Assembly (NCBI RefSeq): GCF_001661345.1
Contig: NW_017962920.1
Coordinates: 853,524-917,523, forward strand
Reading direction: 5' to 3'
DNA length: 64,000 nucleotides
Source of the DNA: Ascoidea rubescens DSM 1968
Taxonomy: Eukaryota > Ascomycota > Saccharomycetes > Ascoideales > Ascoideaceae
The translations under genes were made by a program, and so were the position numbers. A model generated the notes under the pieces. That model did no database searches and was not told the origin of the DNA. It saw only the letters and a program-made list of their open reading frames with translations. Shown in pieces: positions 20,114 to 31,879 of the stretch (positions are counted from its first letter, which is position 1; every line of letters starts with the position of its first letter).

Positions 20114-21811
20114 ATGCCAATAATGATTAACACAAGACAAAAAAAGAAATACATCTGCTGCGATCATTGCTCCCTCAGATTCCAAAATATCAACGAGATT
20201 AAATCTCATTTCAAAGATCTCAATATTACAAGAAAACATCTATGTGATTTTGCTGGATGTGAAAGAAGTGTTTTGGGTTTCACTGAGGTCTCCAGTCTCA
20301 CTCGTCATATCAAGACAATTCATCAAGATGAATATATAAACAGAGCCTGTTTTTTGGGTGCAACTCCTGAAGAACTTAAAAAAATCAAAAATTCTATACT
20401 ACACAAATTTCATTGCAAGATTTGTGATAGTCGATTCACAAGACAAGATTGTCTCGATAGACATCACAAAAAAAACCATATGAATCCCTTTTCAACTTAT
20501 AACAAAAGATTAAAAAAATTCAGTGACCCTAATGTTTATAAAAAAAAACAAGAAAAGAATGAAATTAAAATTCTTTTATATAACCCACAAAAGTATCTTA
20601 AATCTGATCCAAACTATGTTCATGGTAAAAAAATCAATAAAAACACTTCTGATCACAACAATAGCATTGATAAAAACTGTAAACTATCCAGAAACATCTT
20701 AAACGATCAAATCATTCAAAATAACCAAGCAAGCAACTTTCAATTTTTAAGCAGTACAAATGTCAGATATTACGATCCTACTAATCCAAACTTTATTGAA
20801 AATGAAAGAACCTACAACGATCTATCGTTTCAACATTCTCCATCTGTTGGATATACTGATGTCTCTGCTGAATCAATTACAGATAGAATCAAAGAAATTG
20901 TTAGAAACGACTACGAGGATTTGGCTGGAGAAGACTATAATGAAGATGAATCTCTTTTTGCAGACGATGTCCCAGCCTCATGCAGTTCCTATTCTAATAG
21001 CCCAAATGTTGTTCAAATTCCTTCAAGCAACAAGCACTATACTGTAATGGAGATAATCAATGGGAAAAATTACGTGAAAAATCTTGAAAACTATGATCAT
21101 GATGATAACTATTACCATTACAATTCCAATGGCCAATACGCCACTATCAACCACAATCTGACTTGCCAATATAACTTGAATCCAATTGATAAATATCTCT
21201 TGATTGATCCCTATAACCAGAATAATCCATTCAATCGCCAGGTTCCATATAACCAAACTAATGAAACCCAACAAAAATATTACCAATCAGGTTCTTACTT
21301 TCCCAGTACAGTTAACCAGTACCAAAGTAATTGCCAGCAACAACAACCCCATCAATTCTATCAATCTTATCAATCTTATCAATATCACAATCAGAATTAT
21401 AATCGAAATCCCCACCAAAACCAATTTCAAAATACCTTCAACCATAATGAAACTGGTACTTCATATCTTGTGAACAACCACCAAAATAGGTTTATTAATC
21501 ATGTTCAGAATCAACGCTATCAAAACACTCAGTATCAAAGCACTCAACATCAAAACTGCTCTTATGGCAAATACTATTCTTCTCCAATAAACCAGCAGCC
21601 AGTTTTCAATGTCCCAGTGGCTACAAAAGTTCTAACAGCTCCAACAGCTTCTGTTTCTATAGTGACTTCTTCTTCTTTTGATGATTCTGGTGGCGTTGTC
21701 GTTCAAAGTACTGCTAATGATAACTCGAATGGTGTTAGCAGAACTCCAAACACTAATAATGATCTATTATCAAAGGAAGACCAATTGAAATTATCTTTCA
21801 TTCTTAATTAA
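20114..21811 (+). CDS. C2H2 zinc-finger protein, putative transcription factor
   Basis: Started at the first in-frame ATG (20114), giving 565 residues. The frame is open further upstream but without ATG. Near the N-terminus (15-122) are three zinc-finger-like units. Unit 1 is CDHC with His32 and a distant His42. Unit 2 is C-x4-C with an over-long 15-residue spacer to His65/His70. Unit 3 is canonical (Cys101, Cys104, His117, His122; CDSRFTRQDCLDRHHKKNH). The remaining ~440 residues are Asn/Gln/Tyr-rich with no domain, typical of a yeast activation region. A sequence-specific DNA-binding regulator is likely. I do not recognise an ortholog. The long upstream interval would suit a highly regulated gene, but that is only inference. 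Confidence 0.7.
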   Translation: MPIMINTRQKKKYICCDHCSLRFQNINEIKSHFKDLNITRKHLCDFAGCERSVLGFTEVSSLTRHIKTIHQDEYINRACFLGATPEELKKIKNSILHKFHCKICDSRFTRQDCLDRHHKKNHMNPFSTYNKRLKKFSDPNVYKKKQEKNEIKILLYNPQKYLKSDPNYVHGKKINKNTSDHNNSIDKNCKLSRNILNDQIIQNNQASNFQFLSSTNVRYYDPTNPNFIENERTYNDLSFQHSPSVGYTDVSAESITDRIKEIVRNDYEDLAGEDYNEDESLFADDVPASCSSYSNSPNVVQIPSSNKHYTVMEIINGKNYVKNLENYDHDDNYYHYNSNGQYATINHNLTCQYNLNPIDKYLLIDPYNQNNPFNRQVPYNQTNETQQKYYQSGSYFPSTVNQYQSNCQQQQPHQFYQSYQSYQYHNQNYNRNPHQNQFQNTFNHNETGTSYLVNNHQNRFINHVQNQRYQNTQYQSTQHQNCSYGKYYSSPINQQPVFNVPVATKVLTAPTASVSIVTSSSFDDSGGVVVQSTANDNSNGVSRTPNTNNDLLSKEDQLKLSFILN

Positions 21812-22389
21812 ATTTATTTATCACAGGCTTTCGACTGTACAGTTTTGTTAAATTATACACATACTTAGACTATTTCATTTTATATTATTTCTTTATTCAC
21901 ATTTTTTGTTGTTGGGTTTTTCATTAAAGAGGATTTCTTTTTTCAATGTTGTGTAATTATTTTATTTAATTTGTTTTATGAACTTTGCAATCTTCATCAT
22001 CTTCACCAATTGACGAAATGTTTAATACTTTACTTTAATTTTTTTATTTGGTTATACAAGTAAATTTTTTATTTAATAGTTTTATCCTTCATTGTTTATT
22101 TACCTGTATACTACTTTGAGATAAAGACATCTTTTTTACTTTATCTATAGCATTAAAATATAATGACCATTGAGACGCTGTTTGGTTTACAATCAGAATA
22201 GCAAATGTAGCCTATTGGGTTTGAAAGAGATTTGGCAGCAAAAGCAGCATTCTTTCAGCTTCTTTTGCCACAAACAGACTTTTTGAGCGCTAGGAAATAT
22301 TCTTAATTATTGAATAAATAGACAATTTCTAAACAGTCAATTATATGTTTTATGTTGTTCTAAAGAGCAAAATATTAAAGCAATAGATA
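21812..22389. promoter_or_regulatory. Intergenic between the C2H2 gene and the GH72 gene
   Basis: About 580 bp, AT-rich, with T-runs just after the C2H2 stop that may act in 3' end formation. Promoter of the downstream glucanosyltransferase gene. No RNA gene seen. Confidence 0.4.
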
Positions 22390-24189
22390 ATGAAGAGCAG
22401 TTATTACAGGTTAATCTTTGTTAGTTTAATATCGTTGTTGGTGCTTACTAAATCAGCAAATGGATTCATCCATCCATTGTCGATCAAAAATCGACATTTC
22501 ATTGATTCTGTGACAAATGAGCCAGTAAGTATTCAATGGTTAGTAATTGATAGTTGGATAAATGATTAGATGACTAATTAAGATCAGTTTTTTATTAAAG
22601 GTGTTGATTATCAACCAGGAGGATCATCAGGAGTTAATACAGAGAAGGATCCATTATCAGATGCAGATGTTTGTGCTCGAGATATAATACTATTTCAAGA
22701 GTTGGGAATTAATACAATTCGAGTATATTCAGTGAATCCAAATTTGAATCATGATAAATGTATGACATTATTGGCAGTTGCAGGAATTTATTTAGTGTTG
22801 GATATCAATTCGCCACTAGAGAACCAGCATCTACACCGATATCAGCCTTGGACAACATATAATTCAGAGTATTTGAAACATGTATTTAAAGTGGTTGAAG
22901 TGTTTTCGTCGTATAATAACACATTGGGGTATTTTGCGGGAAATGAAATTATTAATGATAAGACATCCGCAGAAGCATCACCTATATATGTGAAAGGGTT
23001 AATCCGAGATATTAAACAATATATTTTAAAAAACTCACCAAGAGTTATACCAGTTGGATATTCAGCAGCCGATGATTTGAACTTTCGAATATCGTTGGCC
23101 AAGTATTTGGAATGCTCAATTGATGGAAACAATGAATTATCAATAGATTTTTATGGGGTAAATTCGTATCAATGGTGTGGTAAGCAAACGTTTTATACCA
23201 GTGGATATAACATATTGGTGGATGATTATAAAGAGTTTACTAAACCCTTATTCTTATCAGAATATGGATGCAATGAAGTCAAGCCTAGAATGTTTGAAGA
23301 AACAGACGCAATATATTCCAAAGATATGAATAAAGTGTTTTGTGGAGGATTGGTGTATGAATTCACACAGGGGCCTAATAATTACGGGTTAGTTGATGTT
23401 GATGATGATGGAAATGTTCATATTTTAGAAGATTTCAATCATTTGAAAGATCAGTTTAGTAAGGTTGTATTACCGACTTCGAAGGACATATTCAATAGTA
23501 ATGATAAGATTTCGAAAAATAAGAAAAAATTCAATCTAAATCTTAACCTTAATAATAACAATAATAATAATAATCTTATTAATAGTAATCAGAAAATACC
23601 AGAGTGTGAATTAAATTATGACAATTTAAAAGTTGATTCAGCTATTCCAGAATGCGTCGGACAAAGTTTAATTGACCAGGGAGTTATATCAAGTTTGAAT
23701 AAAGATGAGTTGGATAGTTTGAGCAAAAACAAAGGAAATTTTGTTCCCTTAACCGAGGAAGACTTGATAACATCGTATACAATCTATGATGTTAATGGAA
23801 ATACGTATCCAAGAAAGAAGTATGTGCATGTTATGAGCTACGCAAAGACAGGGAACAAGCAGACAAATTCGAACAGGATGGATGGTGACTTGGAAAAAAG
23901 CAGCATTGGGGTCAATGCTGGAAGCTACATTAGCAGTGGCAATGAGGTTATTGGAATCACCAACAACGAAGATACTGAAGAGAAACCAAAGAAAAGAGGC
24001 CCATTTGCGTTTTTGTTCAGAAACGAAGGTGAGTAAACAACCAACACACCTTTCTCCAACCACAGGCAACTACTAACTAAAACAACGCAAATTGTAGGCA
24101 GCAGCGTGAGAAAAAGCGGAAACTTGAGGTCTCTTCTGGTGTTGAGCTTGGTGTTCAATTTAATGAGTGTGATTTTGGTGCTCTTCTGA
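22390..24189 (+). CDS. GH72 beta-1,3-glucanosyltransferase, GPI-anchored, three exons
   Basis: Exons 22390-22524, 22588-24028 and 24098-24189 give 555 residues. Exon 1 encodes a signal peptide (MKSSYYRLIFVSLISLLVL). Splicing joins it to FFIKGVDYQPGGSS, the start of the GH72 barrel. Catalytic glutamates appear in YFAGNEIIND (near 162) and FLSEYGCNE (near 270). No X8/CBM43 cysteine module of the Gas1 type is seen, so the layout resembles S. cerevisiae Gas4/Gas5. A Ser/Asn-rich part with an Asn run follows. Exon 3 adds GSSVRKSGNLRS and a hydrophobic end, a good GPI signal. The enzyme elongates and branches beta-1,3-glucan at the cell surface. Without removal of intron 2 the protein would end at NEGE, lacking the anchor. 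Confidence 0.9.
22525..22587 (+). other. Intron 1 of the GH72 gene
   Basis: 63 nt with donor GTAAGT, branch-like GACTAAT just upstream, and acceptor CAG. Phase 0. Joins ...SVTNEP to FFIKGVDY. Confidence 0.85.
24029..24097 (+). other. Intron 2 of the GH72 gene
   Basis: 69 nt with donor GTGAGT, a perfect branch site TACTAAC at 24071-24077, and acceptor TAG. Phase 1. It contains an in-frame stop at 24034-24036 that would truncate the protein before the GPI signal. Confidence 0.88.
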
Positions 24190-24910
24190 GATTTGCTTTT
24201 GAGCTTTTGAGAGCTCTTTTTTACTCGCCATCTTTTAATAACCATCCCTGTGGTTCAACGCATAAACACGCTTAACTGCTTAGAATCCGTTAAGGTGGTA
24301 CGCACTGTTACCCTTTTTGTGTTTTCAAAAAAGGGTTTTTTTCTTTTATTTCTCCATTCACTTCTTTACTTCCTTATTCTTTATTTATTTCTACTTAATC
24401 CACAGCAGAAATCTACCAGTAAGTATCTTCTACTTATCTTTACCCAGGCTGATAACTGGATGACTTGAGGTTAATCAATCCCTTTTTGTCTTTTAATTGT
24501 CTGGGAGAGCAGCAGTTTTGCTGGAGGGAATCTAATCTTACACAGTGGTGTTTTGCTTTCACAGCTCGACTGTTTAATTTTCCTTCTCATTCTTTCTTGT
24601 TTTCCTTTTCATTTCTTTTCTATTCTTTATTTTCTTTGGTTCTTTTACTAACAGACTCATTTCAATGCTCTCTAGAAACTGATGCTTTTCTGAAGGAAAT
24701 CCCTCACTTGTTGCAACAAATATATAGCCTTTCTGGAATCTTTGCCTTTTTTTTATTTTTTCCCCGTGTTATTCAGCACACTTGTTTTTCTCTCTTTTTT
24801 CTGATTATATTTTTTTCTCTTTTCGTATTCAATAAACAAATTTCTGATCTCAATTCATCGCATTTGTATTTCTACTTTTTTAATAGCAAGACCTTTCTTT
24901 CTTTGATATA
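24190..24910. other. Intergenic, TTI1 upstream region with a 5S-like patch
   Basis: The T-rich plus strand yields a Phe-rich open frame (24465-24910) with no ATG start and no family likeness, so I do not call it. Between about 24226 and 24313 the minus strand has short segments recalling 5S rRNA (see findings). Three small hairpins can be drawn there (for example CTTAAC...GTTAAG), and the plus strand ends in a T-run at 24313-24317. Confidence 0.35.
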
Positions 24911-27900
24911 ATGATACTAGCAAAAGAAGTAGCTTTTTTTAACTATGTATGTGTTTCTATTGGTTTTTTTGGATTTTGATCGAAATTTCATTGTCTAACA
25001 TTTGCTTTTTATTAAGATTAAACCATTTTGTATCAAATTATCAAATTTACTTCTACAACCTTCAATTAATTTCAATAAAAACTCAATCCAAATAACAAAT
25101 TCGCTAAACGAACTAAATTCTGCTTTAAATGATTCAATTGACAAGTTTGATTTAATCGAGTTTAATCAGAATTTTCTCTTTTTTAAAAATGATAAAATCC
25201 CAGAGTATATCTTTCTACCAATCAATTTTTTATTGAATTTTGCCACTAATAATGATAATGATAATAATAATAATGGTAACAAGGATAAGAATAAGATTAA
25301 CTTGTTAAGTATCCAAATCGAATTGATTTTAAAAATATTGGACTTCTTATTCATTTATACAAATTGGAATATTTATATTCCTCCATCTCAGAATAATAAC
25401 AATAGCAACCATGATAATGATAACGATAATGATTCGTCTAAAAGAGCAGATTTTTTCCCTCTTTTATTATATTTAACCTTTGATTTAAATAATCAAAGTC
25501 ATTCAAATAATCATAATGATGATAATATCAATCTAATTGAGTTAGAAAAATCCTATGATACAAAATTAGCTGGCTTGAAAACAATTCAATCATACTTGAT
25601 TACGATCGATAACTACGATACACTAATTCTTTCTCAATCTCAACTTAATCCTGATCTTAATGATAGTAACAATTCGTCCTCTCTGTTATTCATTTCATCT
25701 CAGAAAAATCTCATCTTATCATCAAATTTAATATCCCATTTACTATCCATAATTCAGTTCTCAACTTCAAATATTCAAATCCAACTAGCCTCAATTCACC
25801 TCTTAGATTTCCTATTTCAAAGCACCTTTCACAAAAATCCAAACCACTTATTCAAAATTTTGCCCGGTACCATTTCCATCTTTAACAAAATCTTATCTAA
25901 AAACCAAATTCTAAATAACTCAAATCGAACTATTAAGAAATTCAATTCAACTGTTTTAATACAAATTTTAAATATTTTTTCTACTCTATTAACAATAGTA
26001 ATTAATGATAATGATTTAAATCATATCTTATTATCAATTGAAAATGATGCTAACACCAATAATCAACATAATCAAGAGAGCCAATCAAATGAAACAAATA
26101 AAATGAAGGAAACAAAGGAAACGAATCAGATAAATGAAATAAACAAATCTTGGCTACTTTACACTTCAAAACAAATTAAAATCGTCTTTTTAAACATCTC
26201 AAATTCAAATTTACTTAAAAATAACTCAAAATTATTGCTCAAGAAGGCCCTTCTATCTCTTTACGACAATGTTATTAAAAACTCTGTATTATCTCTAATT
26301 GACTCAATTCCAATTATAATAATCTCCATTTCTTATCTTTGTGATATTAATACCATTAATAATGAAAACGTTATAATCGATAATCAATTAATTTCAAAGG
26401 GTCTTGAATTACTATCATTTATTTACAATAACAACAACCCAAGAGTTTCAAACTTAATAACTGACTCTCTATCAAATTCAATTGATAATTTGTCCAATTT
26501 TCTACACAAATCTGATCAGGATATTTTATCCTCTTATTTAAATTCAACTCTGTTTTTAATTGATATATTTAATAAAAATCAAATAAAAAAAAAGAATAAT
26601 CAATTACAGAATCTTTTGAAAAATTCGATAATAACAATCAAAGAAGAATTATCAAGCTCCATTATTAATCAGAAAATACTGATCAACCAAAAAAATTCAA
26701 CTTCAAAATTAAAATTATTGTCTTCCTCAACTTCTTTCAACTCATTATCTTATAGCTCAAGCTTATCGCTAATATCAAAATATACTCCTAATTTGGTCCA
26801 AGACGAATTTTCAAACTTAACTCTATCTAAAAAGGAATCATTATATTTAGACAAACTACAAAATTTGCACAATGAAATTGAAAATTTGTTTTTTTTTATA
26901 TTTAATAAGAAAACAGAAACCTCTTTATCAAATTTATTAGTTAATATAGGCAAAAATGAAAACTCTTTATCAATAATAGAAAATTTATTAATAAACTCCG
27001 GTATTTCCATTTTAGACAAATCGTTAACAATATATTTAGCGAGTAAAATTTTAACTGGCTACAATCAATTTTTAAATAAAACCGGTAATCAAGATATTCA
27101 AAATTATGATAATGATAATGATATAGATCAATATTTAAATTTTGAAGAAGCTTCTGATTATTCTTCAATTGAAAATGTTGAATCAAATAGACAGGAACTA
27201 GTTTCATTTACTTTAAATATTTTAGAAGTCACAAAGGAAATATTTGAAGAAACCTCAACAATAGCTCCCGATTTTTTGTTAGAAATCATACATTCGATTT
27301 CATTAAATTCAATTGGAACATGTTGCGAAATCTTAGGCGAGTCTTTTAAATTCGAATTAAGTGATTATTTATATCCCATAATTGATGGATTAGCTTCAAA
27401 CTCAGAAACTATTAGAAATATTGCTCAACAAAATTGTTTATTGATATCCAAGATTTGTTATGATTATTCAGTTCATAATTTAATCTTTGAGAATTGCGAT
27501 TACTTATTGGATTCAGTCAGTATAAGGTTGACTTCTTCAACCATTACACCAAGAACTGCAACAGTATTAATGGTTTTGGTAAAAATTAGTGGGTCTGAAA
27601 TTCTACCTTACTTGGACGATATTTTAAATTCCATGTTTGTTTTATTGGATATGTATCATGGATATGCAGTTTTATGCCAGGGATTTTTTGCTGTATTTGA
27701 TGTTATTTTAGATGCAATCAATGAAAAATATTTAAAAAATTATGATTTTTATGGATATTTTGAAAACTTAGATAAAGACTTAAAAAAAATTCAAGATCCT
27801 TGGGGAATGAAAAGCATCAGTGATTTAGTGTCATTTGTAAGTTTTGGAAAGAATGATATGAGCGTAGAAAAACAGTATGGGGATTTAAAAGACGATGGTG

Positions 27901-28694
27901 ATGATGAAAATGATACTGATAGTGATGATGAGAGTGTGGATGAGAGTGTCGATGGGAGCATGGGTGAAGAAGATGATCAAAAGAATATTGAAAGGAAATG
28001 GGAATCATCGACTCCAAAAAGTTTGTATTTATTAGTTTCGCAAATATGCTCTTATTGTATCAGATTATACCAACATCCATCAATTAATTTGAAGATTTCT
28101 ATTTTGATGATATTGAAAAAAGTTATTCGAATATTGTCAACAAATTTCAATGAGTTATTACCAGTATTATCATCACTTTGGCCATTTGTTTCCTCATCAT
28201 GCATTCAAAACAGCGATTTAAGAATGAAATTAAATGGGCTCATTTTATTTCAAGAAATGATTAAATACAGTGGATCATTTTTGTCAAAACAATATCTGGA
28301 ATTCTGGGAGTCTATTAAAAAATCATTATACGCAAACGATGGAAATCTCAATATCAATTATAAAAATAAAAACAAAAATAAAACCCAAATGATAAACAAA
28401 CAAGTTTTAATAATACCAGGAATAAGCTTAAAATGTCAAGAGATTCTTGTTGAAGTATTGGTAAGTGGAATTAGAGGTTTTGGAAATTTAATTGAGTCTG
28501 AAAAATTACAAGAGATTATTGAATATTGCTGCCATTTCATTAAAAATGAAAATGAAGAATATGATGCCAAATTTGGAAATTTTTCGGATCTTGCTTGGTA
28601 TAATCTCAACAAGAAAACTTTAAATGAAAACAAACAGGACTTCTTTGAATCAGATTTGAAATTAAAGTTGAGAAGCAAAATTTATAGTTATTAG
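24911..28694 (+). CDS. TTI1: Tti1-like TTT-complex subunit (HEAT repeats), two exons
   Basis: Exon 1 is 24911-24946 (MILAKEVAFFNY) and exon 2 is 25017-28694, total 1237 residues. The long frame alone lacks an ATG. Splicing from GTATGT to an AAG acceptor gives AFFNYIKPFCIKLSN, the family's N-terminal pattern. The rest is a long alpha-solenoid with Asn-rich insertions (about 85-160 and 350-380). The C-terminal third is best conserved in feel: ILPYLDDILNSMFVLLDMYH, GYAVLCQGFFAVFDVILDAI and LPVLSSLWPFVSSS. An acidic stretch (about 970-1000) interrupts it. Tti1 with Tel2 and Tti2 stabilises PIKK kinases (Tor, Mec1, Tel1, Tra1). The assignment rests on recalled family patterns, not an alignment. 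Confidence 0.75.
24947..25016 (+). other. Intron of TTI1
   Basis: 70 nt with donor GTATGT, branch-like TCTAAC about 18 nt from the end, and acceptor AAG. Phase 0. Confidence 0.7.
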
Positions 28695-29005
28695 TTAAGC
28701 TGAATCAGTTATACAAAAAACCCTATTGACTAGTCTTTTGGATTTATTAAATGAATATAATCAAAAAAAAAAAATCAAAAGCAGCCTAGTTATTCTACAG
28801 TTATAGTTAAATTAAATTTATAAATCAATTCAGAATAATATAAATCAACCTTTAATTTTAGTTATTTAATTATTTCAATCATCAATTTTTCTTTACTAAT
28901 AAAATGACTGAAACAAGCGATGCTAAAAATATATTATAACAAAAACATTTTGATATAAATTGTATACAAACTGAAAGAACCAAAAAACCAATTTTATTAA
29001 ACAAA
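28695..29005. terminator. Convergent 3' region TTI1/RPL5
   Basis: 311 bp of AT-rich DNA between two stop codons in tail-to-tail orientation, expected to hold both polyadenylation regions. No other feature seen. Confidence 0.45.
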
Positions 29006-29899
29006 CTAATTGTCTGCTTTGAAAGCAGCAATTTTTTTGGCAATTCTGGCTTCTCTTTCCAGTTTGGTCAATTTAACGTCTCTGTATTTCTTGGAGTTAG
29101 CAGCATATTGAGCTTTAGTGTATTTCTTGGTGGTTGGTTTGAATTCCGGGTTTTCTCTAATAGCTTCATGGGCATCGGCATAAATGTCTTCAATTCCTTC
29201 AGCATCAATGTCATCGTCAATATAGTTTTTGAAAATAGTTCTGTATTTTTCTTCATCATCATCGGCCAATTCTTCCATGTATTCGGCAATGTGGCCACCA
29301 AAAATGTATTTTCTTAAAGTTTCTGAATCTAATTCACTAGATTCGAAATCCCAACCTGGAAATCTGTTTTCAGAGTGAGGAATGTACAAACCACCATCAG
29401 AAGCACCTTTAAGGGCACCAAAGACTTTGGCACCGGTGGTGGTTCTTTGTAGACCAACATCTAAAAAGACTTTGAAAGGTCTTGGAGCATCTTCAACGGC
29501 TTCGGTTAATTCGAATTCACCTTCTGGTTCGGTGACACCTTCATAGGTTTCATCTAAACCTAATTTTTTCAAAGTTCTTCTGGCAATCAATAAACCGGTT
29601 GCGTAAGCAGCAGACCAGTTAGTTAAACCGTATTTGATACCGTATTTTGGTAATTCATGGGAGTAGGCAGCAGCTAAGACGATATCACCAGTGATTTGTG
29701 ATGAAATGATTTGACAGATGATGTCTTTTTTGGTGAATCTGACAACTAACCTGTATTTTGGAGTGCTGTACTTAGCTTTGTGCTGAGCTACTAATCTCTT
29801 TCTTTGGTAGTAATCAGTTTTACCTTCTCTTCTACGACGGAAAGGAGTTTGGAATCTTGAGTAGTATGGAGAAGACTTTGTTTCTCTTTGGAAAGGCAT
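29006..29899 (-). CDS. RPL5: 60S ribosomal protein uL18 (Rpl5), 5S rRNA-binding
   Basis: Product of 297 residues, the same length as S. cerevisiae Rpl5, and recognisable throughout: MPFQRETKSSPYYSRFQTPF, GKTDYYQRKRLVAQHKAKY, GDIVLAAAYSHELPKYG and GLTNWSAAYATGLLIARR. The C-terminal extension ends in basic residues. The protein binds 5S rRNA with uL5 and joins the central protuberance of the large subunit. Codon choice is strongly biased (TTG/TTA for Leu, AGA for Arg), as in a highly expressed gene. No intron is needed. It sits alone before the 4.7-kb gene-free region. Confidence 0.98.
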   Translation of the reverse strand: MPFQRETKSSPYYSRFQTPFRRRREGKTDYYQRKRLVAQHKAKYSTPKYRLVVRFTKKDIICQIISSQITGDIVLAAAYSHELPKYGIKYGLTNWSAAYATGLLIARRTLKKLGLDETYEGVTEPEGEFELTEAVEDAPRPFKVFLDVGLQRTTTGAKVFGALKGASDGGLYIPHSENRFPGWDFESSELDSETLRKYIFGGHIAEYMEELADDDEEKYRTIFKNYIDDDIDAEGIEDIYADAHEAIRENPEFKPTTKKYTKAQYAANSKKYRDVKLTKLEREARIAKKIAAFKADN

Positions 29900-31870
29900 T
29901 TTGAAAATGTAAAAAAACCGGAATTAATTAAAATTGAATTAATTACAAGAAGGACTTTTTAAAAGGGAGAATTAAGAGAGGTTTGATATATTGAATCAAT
30001 ATATTGATCAACAGATTTGGTAATAGTCAACAGGGCAACTGAAAAATTTAGAAGTATCGGATTGAAGTATAGTCATGTGATTGTGAGCTTTAATGATGCT
30101 GAAATATCAAAGAGGAAGTGTGGTTATGAGCCGTGACTGCTTTTCTGAAAATTGGAAATAATTGTGACCCGTGTTAGTGGCACGGTTTGGTATGTGTATT
30201 TATGTAGACGCAGTGTAATGTTTATACATGTGAGAGCCATTTACATGGACAGTGTTTTCAGATAAGAAGTTGGTGATAAGCTGATAAGATAAAGAAATTT
30301 AGAAGCAGGGAGAATGTTTAGGAATTGAAAAATATAAATATAATGATATTTAAGAGGAAATAAAGAGCTCTATGTTGCTGTTTAGGAACAAACAGGAGAA
30401 GGGGTTTAAGAGAATGAAAAAGAAATAGATAGCAAAGCTATCCCACTATTTTATACAATTTTGAATTAATTTTGATGGTAAGATGATGGTACTGAAAAAC
30501 AAGAAATAGTAAATAGCGAAGAATATGAAAAATCATCAGTGGAACAGCCGCTTTTAGGATGTACAAGTGATAGGATGGTTAGGGATGGAAGAAAAAAAAG
30601 AATTTGATATGATTATATAGAGGAATATTATTTAAAATTTATTATTTTTCAATTTTCATTAATAAATATTTTTCACTAATAGATAATTTTCATTAATTTT
30701 TTAAAATATTGTTACAGCCGATGAGCTATTTTAATAATTTGGTAATCAATCAAAAGTGAATGAATCAATTGATTAATTGAATAATTGATTGAATTATTGA
30801 TTGATTAAATTATTAATTGGTATAAATCAAATTATAATGAAAGAGTATAGAATAAAAAATGAAATGCGGATGGAAAGTTGATATAAATGTAAAAAGTTTA
30901 ATAGAACAGCTGTACCGTTGAACAAGAAGTTTAATACAGGAGGGAAATAAGCTGGTGTTCGTTAAGAAGAAGATGTTTAGTTTCTTTTACATTTTGTGTT
31001 ATAATTAGCTTTTAGGTGTTTCCCAACCAAGATATGAGTTGTTACTGCTTAATAGAATAGTGAGCGAAATAAAATAGAGATTGGAATAGAAAGCCAAATA
31101 AAAAAAAGATGCAGAAAAGCCTAGAAAAATGTTTAGAAGCAAAACGGTAAATGAATAATTGAATAGATATGTAGAGTGGAAGAGATGGCAAAATATCAGA
31201 AATTGTTGTAAATTACTGTGAATTGACGTAAATTATTGTACATTATGGTAGATATTGACAAATTGCTGTAAGTATGAAAAGGAATTATAAAAAAGATGCG
31301 TATCATAATATAGAAAGCTAAAAAGATTATGGTTTTCACGGAAATGGTAAAACAGTGATGATATAATAACTATTATATTATTATATTATTATGTTATTAT
31401 AATAACAAGTTAAATATATAGCAATTATATCAATGAATAACAATAGAATAAGATTTCGGATAGTGTGCGATATAATCTAGGAGATGAAAAAAAAGAAGGG
31501 TATTGAAGAAGGCATAATGTTGAGATACGATTGAAATGAATTTGCTATTATGAATAATAAAAGAAATAGAGGATTGGGGATGTATCTCCTTTGAAATTCT
31601 GAACTGACGAAGGATATTTGAACATCGGTTTCGGCAATGGCACAAAATTCCTTAGGATTTGGAAATGTCAAATGTGGATGAGAAGATCAGTTTGGAGGCC
31701 AGAGGCATTCAGTTAGAAGGACCAAGAGGACGAATGTCGTTTAAATGAATATAAGCAATATATAGGTGTGAGCAGTACTGAATGAAATGGGAGATATAAC
31801 AGCTGGGGCAGATAAAGAGAGTGTAAGAGAAAGGCTGAGGGAAAGTTGCCTGATTGGGACAGCTGCTTAT
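29900..31870. other. Left arm of the gene desert, AT-rich
   Basis: Contains the RPL5 promoter (29900 to about 30300) and then about 1.5 kb with no supported gene. Two low-complexity patches stand out: 30760-30835, built from ATTGATT/AATTGATT-like words in both orientations, and 31200-31275, a degenerate 10-12-bp repeat around TGTAAATTAYTGT. A TTATTATA run lies at 31370-31400. Confidence 0.5.
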
Positions 31871-31879
31871 ACTGCTTAC

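Noticed and set aside
24465-24910. 148-codon Phe-rich frame before TTI1
   Set aside because: No ATG start, composition explained by the T-rich leader, and no family likeness. The real TTI1 start follows at once.
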